64,000 nucleotides of DNA from NCBI GenBank assembly GCA_022836615.1, contig MU405218.1:1-64000 (forward strand), written 5' to 3'. This stretch comes from Annulohypoxylon bovei var. microspora. Taxonomy: Eukaryota; Ascomycota; Sordariomycetes; Xylariales; Hypoxylaceae. The notes beneath the pieces were generated by a model, which was given only the letters and a program-made list of their open reading frames with translations, was not told where the DNA came from and did not search any database. Shown piece by piece: positions 32,447 through 43,265 of this stretch; the stretch's first letter is position 1, and every line of letters begins with the position of its first letter. A program made the translations under genes and the position numbers.

Positions 32447-33487
32447 TTACATAAGATTCAAGTCTTTCAACGCAAAAGATTTAACCAACTTCGTCACATA
32501 CTTGCCGTCTATGGCCCAAGTAACATTCAGGTCCGCATAGGCGTTAGTTATGACTACACTGAAGACAGCATTCCCTTCTTTTATTCACATTGAGAGATGC
32601 TGTAGTGCTACCCAACGATGGATTCATCACGCCGTAGCAGCTCTCCTGGTCTGACTTTACGTCTACCGTCAGATACGGTGTCCATAACGGCGTCTGGTTG
32701 ACTGAAAAGTTCGCTTGGTTAGTGTAGATATGCGGTGCTCGGATGTTCTCCTATTTGAATGCCTAGCTCGTATATCCGAACACAGTATTAGGGTTCGGGA
32801 CCGCCATAACGCAATCTTGCAGGACGGGGTGTGTGACGAGAGCATGAAGACCGAAGGGCATGTTTCGAGACATTTTTAGCGGAAACAATAGGTTGTATGG
32901 TTGCATAGGTACACAAACCAGCCGATATCGTGTCGTATATGGCAGTTCCTTGATCCGATTCTTCGGATGCCGCCGCTGCTAGAAGCTCTAAATGCTGTTT
33001 CTTTATCATATCTATGATGCCGGCGTCATCCATACGCTGAAGACCAACTCGATCGACGAGAGTAGATACCGGTGTTGATATCGAATTAGAATCGTCGCTT
33101 TCTTCATCCGAATTGTAGTGCTGATTAAACCACTCGTTAACGGAGGCGGTGGGGCGCTGAGGGCCGTTGTTGATCGGCGGTCAATCGGCAGCGTTTAATC
33201 TACTGGGGGAAGACCATCCCAGGGCCGCTATTGGGAGTCGTTTAGGGGGCTCCGTGGCAGTAGTTGTAGAGCAATCGGGAGTAATCGTAGATAGATTTCC
33301 CGGGAACGGCGGTAGAGGCTGTCCCGAAGTAATTGAGGGAGTTGTTTCGAGAACGACGTTGGGGCTTGTTTGTCGAATCTAGTTGAATAGCTTGAAGATT
33401 GACCTTGTTTCGGAGACAGAGAATTGGCTAGGTGAGAGAAGGCGAATTAGACTGCCGATTTTAGGGGGTTTTCTCTTTTACCTTTTG
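32447..33487 (-). pseudogene. Decayed protein-coding gene, family not recognised
   Basis: Reading from 33487 down, a long open reverse-strand frame is interrupted by TAG at 33381-33379 and TGA at 33183-33181. It runs through HYNSDEESDDSN and IIDMIKKQHLELLAAAASEE. Near 32925 the reading shifts by one to a coding-like stretch (PLKMSRNMPFGLHALVTHP, VMAVPNPNTVFGYTS) with two TAGs (32765-32763, 32753-32751). It continues as YTNQANFSVNQTPLWTPYL to SCYGVMNPSLGSTTASL. A second shift near 32595 leads to VFSVVITNAYADLNVTWAID and ends at TAA 32449-32447. All four internal stops could come from CAG or CGA by C-to-T change, as expected from RIP or cytosine deamination. I do not recognise the protein. Two genes fused by my reading cannot be excluded. 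Confidence 0.6.
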
Positions 33488-34106
33488 TAAGATATTTCTA
33501 TAAGTGATTAACTTTTTCTCTGCAATCTAGAAATGAAAAATAGCTTAAAAATGGCTAAAGTTGTTGAAAGAGGTTTTCATTGTGAAAAGGGGTGGGTCAG
33601 TGAGAGGCGAAATCTTGATAATAATATTGACCGCGATATTAAAAGTGACTTATTCGTACAAATATGAGGATTTTACTATTTAAGATAAGTACTTTCTAAA
33701 TCTTAAGGCATGGATAGTACTTACCTAAGTACCTAGGTACATATTGCATCGAAGGATGAATGGGGCATCATGCAGGTGATATATGAGAACTGACGTCGTT
33801 TAAAAAGAAATGCCACATAGCTTGCAAATAAATGCTTTGGCCAACATGTCGTTTCTACAGATAAGTATCCATGTTTCTCCTTTATAATTACTGTATACTA
33901 GCTCAACATACAGCGTATTATTAGAAATAGACGCAGCCCTGTTGTGAGTGTCATAGTTGTTGTATTAGAAGGTTAAGTTACTAAGAGCTTAGGTTAACGA
34001 GAAGGGTTTGTAGATAGTACATATATGTTGCAGATGTAGGGCGTAGATTTCCAGCCACCTGATATTCTGACATGCATATGGGCTCTCCTGTCACCTTTTA
34101 ATCTAC
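33488..34106. other. Intergenic, no gene seen
   Basis: AT-rich, with TACCTAAGTACCTAGGTAC near 33721 and ACCTAGGTACC near 34105. No frame of interest. Confidence 0.45.
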
Positions 34107-35471
34107 CTAGGTACCTACTTGCTTAACAAATCGCCCTGATAGATGTCCTAACTTTTTAATTTTCTCCGCCGTTGCTATTCCTTCGGGAATGAACTTACAC
34201 CAATAGTGCTGCATATAACCCTTTGACCAGCTGGGCATTTCTGTCCCTCCTTTATTCGAATTTCCGTCTTTTTTTGTATGGTCCTTGCCGGCATGCTTCG
34301 TGGTCATGGCCACCCACGTAGCTTCTTCCCACTTGTCCCGTTCAGCGCAGTTCTTAAGAATCGGATCTATCCAAGCGAATGAGCTCGGGAAAGGACTATC
34401 CTGCCTCTCCTGCCTAGTAACCGGATCGTATGAGAAGGTGTCTGGGTTTAGGGCGACGAGAGTGTTCAGGAGTGCCCTTCGCGAGCTAAGCTTCGTTTCG
34501 ATGCGGTTTAATCGAAAACCGGCCGACTGTTCCAGCCAATCGCTACAGCAGCGGTGGGTAGAGAAGACGAATATGTTGGAGAAGATGCAGAGCACGATCC
34601 AAAATGTAATGATGTAGGCGTCCCAGCTCTGAGTAGAGGCTGCACCGATTGCCAGCGTCCATTGGCCGAGGACGAGAAATCTCAGAGCTATGCTGAACAC
34701 CCAGTGATTGGCTCTGGAGAACCTCTTCACTCGCAATGGCCAGTTAAGAAGCGCATTCACGATCGTGGCCTCGCCGTAAAATGCGAACCAGTCCGTTTCG
34801 TTCATGTGCAATGCCGCTACTACGAGACGGTTGTAATCGCTACCGCATCTGACCCTAAGCGTAGGCGTGTCGCCCCCTCGTGTAATATAGATGACAATAC
34901 CCGTTGCAGGTATGATTAGGAGGAATACTACGGAGATGTAGCATTTCAAGATGCTCGTCGTGACTATCAGTCCCAGGAGAAGAATCCAGCCGACAGTCGA
35001 AGCACCGAACAAGATCCTAGAAGAGCGAGATTTCCTTGCACCTTGCAAGCGGGACACATGCACAACTGTCAAGTTCTGAGGTCGCGGGTGGTCTTCTTGC
35101 ATATTTGGATGGTCATTGACAATCCGCGTTCTCGGAGCAGTAGCCAAGCACAAGCGGAGAGTCTCGGGGCTCGCAGCATTGTACATATCCCCGTAACGCC
35201 CGTCCAGACAGATAAGGCTTTGGCTATTGCCGAATCTGTCGAGGCAGCATGGTTCATCAGTGGTGCGCGGCGACAAAAGTAGGCGACTGCCCGAGGGGGT
35301 GACTGGCCAGCACCACAATGGAACACAGCCGGTGAGCTCAAAGACGTGAAGTGCCTGAGGGACGTCGAGGAAGTCAATAAGAGCGGAGAGGGGAAGTATT
35401 CCGGCTAGCTGTTGGGGCCAGGAATAGGCGCTCAGGAGATCTCTTAAGGTAGATATTTCGCGTTCTAACAT
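34107..35471 (-). CDS. M1: four-TM membrane protein paired with a HET gene
   Basis: A single-exon protein of 454 residues from ATG 35471 (MLEREISTL); the frame extends five codons upstream only from a GTG. I do not recognise a named family. The N-terminal third has LAGILPLSALIDFLDVP and a conserved LDGRYG/SPETLRLC block. Two adjacent hydrophobic segments (about 160-205) and two more (about 262-310, including LVLGQWTLAIGAA and WDAYIITFWIVLCIF) suggest four TM helices. FYGEATIVNALLN lies between the pairs and LSSRRALLNTLVALNPD after them. All these blocks recur in M2 (43266-44654). It is transcribed away from H1 with 600 nt between start codons. Function unknown. Confidence 0.8.
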   Translation of the reverse strand: MLEREISTLRDLLSAYSWPQQLAGILPLSALIDFLDVPQALHVFELTGCVPLWCWPVTPSGSRLLLSPRTTDEPCCLDRFGNSQSLICLDGRYGDMYNAASPETLRLCLATAPRTRIVNDHPNMQEDHPRPQNLTVVHVSRLQGARKSRSSRILFGASTVGWILLLGLIVTTSILKCYISVVFLLIIPATGIVIYITRGGDTPTLRVRCGSDYNRLVVAALHMNETDWFAFYGEATIVNALLNWPLRVKRFSRANHWVFSIALRFLVLGQWTLAIGAASTQSWDAYIITFWIVLCIFSNIFVFSTHRCCSDWLEQSAGFRLNRIETKLSSRRALLNTLVALNPDTFSYDPVTRQERQDSPFPSSFAWIDPILKNCAERDKWEEATWVAMTTKHAGKDHTKKDGNSNKGGTEMPSWSKGYMQHYWCKFIPEGIATAEKIKKLGHLSGRFVKQVGT

Positions 35472-36071
35472 ACCTTCGCAGCTCACAGAGCTCTGGGCTT
35501 ATAACTAAGAAGTAAATTGGCATAGTCCATGTTTTGAATTATAGAATATAGATCAGGAGCAAAAAGAATCGGGTCTGCTTTTGGGCTAGGTATGTCATTG
35601 TGCGAGTGAGACATGATTAATAGACTGACTTCGCTATGAACATTAGCCTTGGCTTGTGACGCCTCCTAGTGCGCGAACCTAGATGTCAACGTACAAGTAG
35701 GTCATATTTATTTGTCTAATATAAGCCCAATGCTAGGAGGGCGTAAAGACGATAGTTAGCAATGTTTGATTCGTTGGATAAGGGGACATACGCTGCTGTA
35801 CTACCCCTGAAAGCCCAGGTATCCCGGTGAGGTCAACCAATTATCAATACCTACGTAGGTACCTACCAGTAGGAGCACGCGCCCGCAGTGGCGGACTAGA
35901 GTTTAGATCCAAAGGTCGGCAATGTGATGATACCCATTTCGACTATAAAACGGCCCCCAAGACATAAGGCTGTTGCCTACATACATAAGGCTGTTGCCTA
36001 CATTACGGCGATAAACGTCGCTTCAAACAGCGATCATTCATTCTTTGAGTACCATATCTGGTTAAGTCAAC
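35472..36071. promoter_or_regulatory. Divergent promoter region M1/H1
   Basis: It holds both 5' regions. A TATA-like GACTATAAAACGG at 35941-35953 lies about 125 nt upstream of the H1 ATG. It is followed by a 20-bp tandem duplication (CATAAGGCTGTTGCCTACAT at about 35973 and 35994). A TACCTACGTAGGTACCTACC palindromic tract is at about 35849-35868. Confidence 0.55.
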
Positions 36072-39000
36072 ATGTGCCAATCCACAGGTTGGGTTAATCA
36101 ACCGGTTAAAAAGCCGACCATAAAATTCGTAGAACATGTATGTGGCTCTGAGGAGTCCCATATACAGCATTCTCGGGCGCACGAATCATCCCCGGACTGC
36201 TTTTCTACTATTACGCCCGATACTAGTCTCCTATTGCTATACCATTCGGATACGGCCTGCGTCACCGATGCGTGCGAGAATGAATCGCAAGCCGAGATTC
36301 TCGGGCTTAAGTCATTCTCTGCATTTCGAGAATCCGACGGCCCATTTGAAGCTCTCACCACGTTGGTCCACCAAAAGTGGGAGCAGTATACGAAGGAGCC
36401 TGATTGGGTGCTGAGAAGACATGGCTTTCCGCAGTATCCCGCATGCCTAGGCCAGGAAATTCTCGCATACTTTTTTATACTCTCTAAAGTGATGCGGCTT
36501 CGTGAATGCAGGAACGACGTCTGCGAACAGCGACGAGAAGCCATCGAGAGGGCCATGCCTCGATGCGGGTGGCCCGGTCTCGAAGCGTTGGCGGCGAGAA
36601 TCTTGGCCTGTTGGATGCCGAACGCCATTCTTGTCTTCCTGGTGATCCTGCTCGATGTTATGCCTGAAGAGGGCAGAGGAGTCTTCCGAGATGGGTTCGA
36701 AGCGAACGAGTATAACGCGCGGAGCCTTGTTTACGAGGTCGAGAAATTGCCACGCGTCTCGTGCCTCGAAGTCGACGGCGTAATAGACCTGTGTCGGTGG
36801 ATGTTCCGCATTGCGTACGGAGGGAACTGGAGCGACGAGCCCCGGCTCTGCGGACGTCCGACGGACGAATACAACCAACTTGAGGCCCTGTTATTCCGCT
36901 TGAATCCATACTACGAGGCGAAAGCTGTCAAAATTTCGAGGGATTACCACGGGCGCGGCCCGTGTCCGAACAGATTATGGAATGTGTCTATGCTAGGATC
37001 AGGAGGGGTTGCTGACTTCCCTCAGGTTGCGAAAATGGCAATAGGAAAGGTTACCACGCTGGAGGGCCCAGAGAATCCGCACTACCACTGTACAGAGCAA
37101 TTATGCTTGTTCAGCCACCAAAATAGCACGCTTGTGGCTCAGCGCCACATATGCGAGTCCGGGGGTTGTGGTCTAGTGACCCTATTCCCAAAGAACATCT
37201 TGAATCTTGCATTTACTCGTGCAAAGAAAGCGGCGGATGGCACTCCACAGCAGTCCCCATGGGCGTGTTCCGCCTGGAACACTGCTGCTGACAACCCCTC
37301 ATTATGTGAAGCAGAGGAAAAGTACATGGCAATCTCTCATGTTTGGGCTGATGGGACAGGGGAACGTAGCAGAGACTCAGGAGAAGTGAACACTTGTCTG
37401 ATGAACTACTTCACAAGGATTGCGAAAAGTCTGGATTGTTCTGCTATCTGGTGGGATGCCATTTCCATCCCAACCGGCCCCCAAAGAACGATGGCGATTG
37501 ATAGCATGCTGACTAACTATGAAAACGCCGCTGTCACGTTAGTGCATGACCTAGAACTAGTCAACTTTGAATGGAGGAACGATGGAAGTCCAGCAGTTGC
37601 TCTTATACTCTCATCATGGTTTACTAGGGGTTGGACAGCTGCCGAACTATTCGCCTCGAGGAATCATCCCGTCAAAGTGCTGTTCAAAAATCCAAAGGGT
37701 ATCGACGGCCAGCCTTTGATTAAGGATCTAGATAAAGACATCCTTGCTTGGGATCCCAGAAGCATTCGCTCGGTGGATCTGGATAATATGGAGGCGTTGG
37801 AGGAGTTTGGCATTTCCAGGACGAAGCAACTGCTTGATCAAGCGGAGTTGGTCCCAAGTTACGGTCACTTCATTGCCACCGACATCCTTCGACGGCTAAG
37901 AGATGGTGGCGCTTCTGGCGTGACGACTATATCTAGCCTACGCGATTTGCTACTCAATTTGCGTGCCCGTGTCACATCGTGGGTAAAAGATCAACTAGTC
38001 ATTCCCGGGCTAATGTGTCTGAACTCGTTTGATTCCACTGCTACTGGCCCGCAAATAACACGCGAGCTACTTTCGCATTTCGGAGAGGTCTTCTGTAGCG
38101 ACCTTTTTCATGGCGAAGTTCCAATTACGCCCTGCGGGCCGTGGTCATGGTGTCCTTCATCGATATTCGACTTGGGGATGTCGCATAATTCGCTTAGCCG
38201 GCGCCCCAGTGCAAAGTGTGCTGTAACTAAAGGAGGGTTATTGTCAGGAAATTTCATAGCCTACACTCTAACAAGGGAGGACACGGTTGTACCTTTCGGT
38301 AGACACCCTGCCATGGCCTCCCGGATCTCCGAGGCTCTATGCGATAGACGAAATTGCATGCTTCTAACTGACCAAAGCGACAGAGACCAAGCTCACCGAC
38401 AATACATTCTTGCTAGTCCGGTCTGGGTAGGTTGGGTTGGAAAGACGCTAGTTGTATCTTGTCGATGGGCTGGATGCGTCTACTTAGGTACACCAGCTGC
38501 CATCGAGTCGCACGAGGGCAATAGGCCACCGTTAAACAAATCTCACATCACGGCCGAAGAACTCAGCTTCTCGAATCAGCGAATTCGTTTCGGCAGGCCT
38601 CGACCTGTGAGCTTCCTGTTTGGGGCAGATACGAGCGACGATGGCTGTCCGTTCCCAAACATGAAACCTACCGCAGTAAACATAGCCTTATCACGCTATG
38701 AGACAGCGACCCTCGATCGGAGAGGGACTTGTAAATGGCCCATAGGAACCGAGATTGAGAAAGACGATGTATGAATGCTACGTTTCTTTAAAGACGAGTA
38801 GAGCTAATACTGCCGAATAGGGTACTTTTCAGTGGAAACGGCGAGCTCACCCTGTGTGTATATATCCGCTAAACACTGTCGAGAGACTGGGACAAGGGGA
38901 CGATGATGTTCACTCCTCGCTCGACGCGATCATTGACGAAACTCGGGACCGCAACGCCTTGGATCCTTCAGTGGTGGCAAAATTGCCCTTTTATTGTAAG

Positions 39001-39447
39001 GAGGAGCCGGCTTTACAAGCCTGTGAGATTAAGCACCTCGGTTGCAGCGGAATAGTACACTTGGCATGGTCGTTTCCTCATGGACCTATCGTCGATAAAC
39101 CAATCCTACGGAGGATCTTCCGGTCTCCCTTTCACATCATGAAGACAGGTTGGACAGACGTCGATATTCGAATAGGATGGCTCACATACTCGAGCGAAAT
39201 AGCTCCCCACTGTACCCGGGTCCGAGCCCGGAGCAGTAGTGAGACTGAGGACACGCATATTCAGGTTCTTCTGTCTAGCATCACGGAAGGTTCTATGGCT
39301 GCCCTCGACTGGAACGGGCCGCTGCGTGAAATCGAATCTCGCGAGAGGCGACCTAGGAAATTCTCGTCGTCTAATGATCTGCGGGGTGATACCAAAGGGC
39401 CGACGTTTGATAAAATGCTCAGAGATATGGGGAAAGAAGGTAGATAA
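36072..39447 (+). CDS. H1: HET-domain protein
   Basis: Exons 36072-38768 and 38833-39447 give 1103 residues. The 64-nt intron (GTATGA, GCTAATA, TTTCAG) joins IEKDD to WKRRAHPVCIYPLN. The HET domain (heterokaryon incompatibility) spans about 418-530 (KYMAISHVWADGTG, WWDAISIPT, ILSSWFTRGWTAAELFASR). N-terminal to it are C146-x4-C151-x13-C165 and C340-x4-C345-x15-C361-x4-C366, both shared with H2 and H3. HET proteins trigger cell death in non-self recognition; whether this one does is inference. It diverges from M1 and converges on H2 with 75 nt between stops. Unlike H2 and H3, its C-terminus lacks a terminal cysteine cluster. Confidence 0.88.
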
Positions 39448-39522
39448 GTGTGATGGAGGCGGCAAATTCCCTTTTTAATCATATTACCAAGCTAGCGATA
39501 TTCCAAACTGCATCTAAAGATG

Positions 39523-42500
39523 CTAATTTCGACGCCTTTTGCACTGGTCACATTTCCCACATTTCATGCAGGTCTCCAAGTAAGTTTTATCCATGCCATA
39601 CCTCTGGTTCTGAAAGAGATGCGCTTTGATTTTGTCGTCGAACGTATTTGATCCAAGGGTCATGTCGAAGCTGGAATTCTCTGTGCCGATATTGTCGGCG
39701 ACATGGAACACAGATGTATACACATTAGGTACAACATCCCAGCATCCATAGTACTCTTCTTGTGAGCACAGAAAAGACCAAGGTATCATTGCAGTACCGC
39801 GACAACCATCATGGTCAGGACAGTCGGCGGTATTTTCAATATCAAGGGCGTCGATGAGCCCCGAGAGAAAAGATGATCGAACCCAGTTATCAGGTCTCCT
39901 TGTATCAAAGCACATTGTACCGCAGGGATGAGTTTGCCCTCTACGTCCAATATTAGGCACTTCGTCGTGGTTCAATCTATAGATATATACTGGCTGCGGT
40001 AACCACTCAGGTTGTTCCTAACGTTCGCGTTAACATGCTAGTGAGCTACTACAACTGTAAGGAAACATACCTCATGCTTGCTAATTGAGAGACACCAAGA
40101 GCTGCTGGGTGTGGATTTATTATGTGTCAAAGCTTCCAGGGCTGCGAAGGTAGAATCAAAACTCATGGTAGGCAATGATTTGCCGACACTAGTTCTATTC
40201 TTACCAAGTACATAGGTAGGTGGGCTTTTGCCAACTACGATCGTACCATCTGCGTAGGTATTCCACACTTGCAAGTGGCGTCTCGATGTCCCAAGTGCAT
40301 TTCTAAGAGAAACGCACCCGATCCACCTGCCCATCACAATCCAAGGGCCAACTGAAATAGGTTGGAATAGAATGTACGTATCTTCTTGCTGAATTCTTGG
40401 TGTTGTTAAGAGTAGGCAATTCTGTCTCTTGGATAAGGCTACTGAAATCCGAGCGGCAAGGGCAGGATGATGGCGGTATTCGGCAATAATATCATCGTAT
40501 AGCACTTCATACGCTAGGAATTCGCACTTGATGCTACCATCGTCGGAAATGTACGACCAGTCACCCATGGGATCGCTTGACAATGACCATTGGCCTAGAT
40601 CGAAAATAGACTGTGGGGCCCAATCCCAAGGACCGTCACTCGACATGGGAACGCGATGGTTGACAATCTCTGTAGTCCTTAGGCTTCCAAAATTGGCAAG
40701 AATCTTCTGCGTCATCTGAGGACCAGTTGTGGTCGAGTCGATCGCATCTGGCGGCAGACACATCAAGGCAGCAATCAAGGTACGATCTCGAGCCCACGAT
40801 GTAGTCCTAGTCTGCAGCATGTGCAAAAGAGCTTGTAGATCAGGTATTCTCTGATCTTCTGTCCAACGAAACAGCGCCAAGATATCCGTTGCAATCGTAT
40901 GGGCAGTTCCAGGAAGCGTTTCCGTCGGACTCAGTGCACGGTTATTAAACGGGCATTCGTATCCCTCGGTCTCGGGGTCTACCCAGCGGGACAAGTCGCC
41001 AGCTAAGACGTCCATGTCCAAATCCTTGATCAATGGCTTTAGTCCCGTTGGATCGTTAGGGTCCTTGAATAAGACTTTGACGGGATGTCCTCTCGATGCC
41101 CACAACTCAGCCGCCGTCCAGCCTCTAGTAAACCACGACGATAGAATCATCGCGACGGCTGGACTTCCGTCGTCCTTCCACTCGAACTCCACCAAGTCTT
41201 GGTCGTGAATTATAGTGACCTTAGCTTTCTCGTAATTCTCGAGCATGCTATCTATGGCAATGGCTCTCGCACGACGCTCTGTAGGAATCGAAATAGCATC
41301 CCACCAGACACCATTGCATGACGCTTGTTGAGCAAGATTCGCGAAGTATTCGAATAGACAGGTATTGACGACCCCAGCACTTCTCATTCCAACCCCGGTG
41401 CCATCAGACCATACGTGTGAGATTGCCGCGTAACTGTCGTCAGAGTCGCACAAAGAAGACGGATTTTGACCTGGCTCGGGAATACGCCACGCAGTAATTT
41501 GAAAAGGGGGTTCCCTAGAAGATGGATTATCAGTGATATGGTTAAAGGCTTGATTCAATATGGAGGGCAGGAAGGTGGTCTCATCGACGCAAGAGCCAGA
41601 GGGGCATTTATGTGCTTGCTTGACAAGTGTGCTGTTCTCGGTGGCGATCAGGCAAGTCTCCTCAGTGCAATTGATGTGTCTGCTCTTGGATTTAGGGACT
41701 GGGGCTTCAAGGGCCTTTTCCACTATGTAGGGGATATCCGCTGTACCATTCCTGCTCTGCAGTGACACGTTCCAAAGACGATTGACACAAAAGCCATGCT
41801 CGTAGAACTTGCGCGAGCTCTCTGTGGCGCGCAAGTTATGCTCGGATGTGAACCCTTGCCATAATTGATAAAGGTTGTCATCACGATAACCCTTCATATT
41901 CAACTCTTGAATCAATTTGATGACAGGCCCAGAGAGTAATCGAGTTGCCCAGAGCCACACATCCAGCATGCCGCGAACGTCAAGGCAGAACACTATTGGA
42001 AGCTGTATGTTCTTGTCTACTGCTGGAACCGTGAGGTTGAATGGCATTACCTCGTTCCAAGGTTGCCAGCACGCGACAGAAGTCAGCACAGCATCTCGAA
42101 AGGCGGGCCAACCGCAGCCGGGCGCAGAACGCTCAAGCGATTTCTTCCTTGCCTGGCACGTCAGGTTATTGCAATGCTGTATGCCCGAGAAGTACCAATA
42201 CTTGAATACTTTCGCAAACATGGCTTGCCCATAACATCTGGGCTCGTCCATAAAGCATGAAATATCGTCCCTCATCTGGAAAACGCAGCCTCGAATAAAG
42301 TAGTCCCTGTTTCGACAACCACTCAAATCCGCATCAAGCGTTGAAGGGGGCACCTGGTGAGGCTTCCAACCGTCAAATTGTCCTCTTAGGTAAGCACCAA
42401 GATGCTCCGGGGTCTCGAGCGGTGTGAGAATGTCAACATCATATTCATTTTGGACATGGCTACTAGGATCTTTGAAAGCCAGCCTAGGCGATGCATCAGC

Positions 42501-42548
42501 AAGGGAGAGACCCGAGGCGGAGGCGATCTTGCCGTTCGTGATGCACAT
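39523..42548 (-). CDS. H2: HET-domain protein
   Basis: Exons 42548-40071 and 40017-39523 give 990 residues. The 53-nt intron (GTATGT to GTTAG) joins SISKHE to EQPEWLPQPVYIY. ATG 42548 (MCITNGK) is used; the frame extends upstream only to a GTG. The HET domain is at about 373-490 (SYAAISHVWSDGTGVG, WWDAISIPTERRARAIAID, SSWFTRGWTAAELWASRGHPVKVLF). Upstream motifs are C126-x4-C131-x13-C145 and C294-x4-C299-x15-C315-x4-C320. The C-terminus ends in C-x2-C-x2-C-x2-C (TCMKCGKCDQCKRR), a possible metal-binding knuckle. It diverges from M2, mirroring the M1/H1 pair. Function as in H1, by inference. Confidence 0.88.
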
Positions 42549-43265
42549 TGAAAACACCCTTCAATGCTCAAGTTTCATGAGGCAGAAAAGGTTCTCTCCC
42601 TCTTTTCTTCCTTCTCTTCCTTTTCCCCTACTTTTCAATAGTAGGTCAAAGCTCCAAAACTGGCCTCCCTGATTGGTTGGACGCATTAATATGCAGACAT
42701 GCATTACATATGATGCATTAGTGTAGATTTGCAGGATGAAGACAGCTATGCGATTGATTGGTTGATAGATAAATCAAAGCTAAAAAAAGGAATGGAATGA
42801 TCTGCTCGCCACATGAAATGTCGCGGATCTTGAGCGCCTCCTCCTCAGGTACCTACATCAGCCACACTAGCCGCACTAACCACCAGGACCTCTTCCCAGC
42901 AAGCCGTCACAATACTTTTATATTCGGGCATTCCGACATAAGCGACTTACCACTAGCCTATCATAATTATAAAGGCAAGGGGTTAAATCCACTATTCGAC
43001 AACTCGTTGCTTACTAGCTTACAGTTAATAGTTTTCCATTTTTAGTCTTCAGCTGACCATTTTAAAGAATTGTAATAATAGTGATTTGCTGAAGCACGCA
43101 ATGCATGCGACTAGGCTGTTAGGTACCTATGCTGTGCTCGAGGATTGCAAGCCCTCGAAGATCGAGCCTCAGGGGTGACTATTATAGGTAAACGAAGTAT
43201 GGGTCTTTTTGGTTCTGCATTTCCTTCCCCCACCCTAACATCCGTCACCGCAAACAATCACCGTG
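42549..43265. promoter_or_regulatory. Divergent promoter region H2/M2
   Basis: A 717-nt gap between two divergent start codons. It is AT-rich with a TAATTATAAAGG TATA-like site at about 42963-42974 and a pyrimidine tract (42596-42640) on the H2 side. No open frame of interest. Confidence 0.5.
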
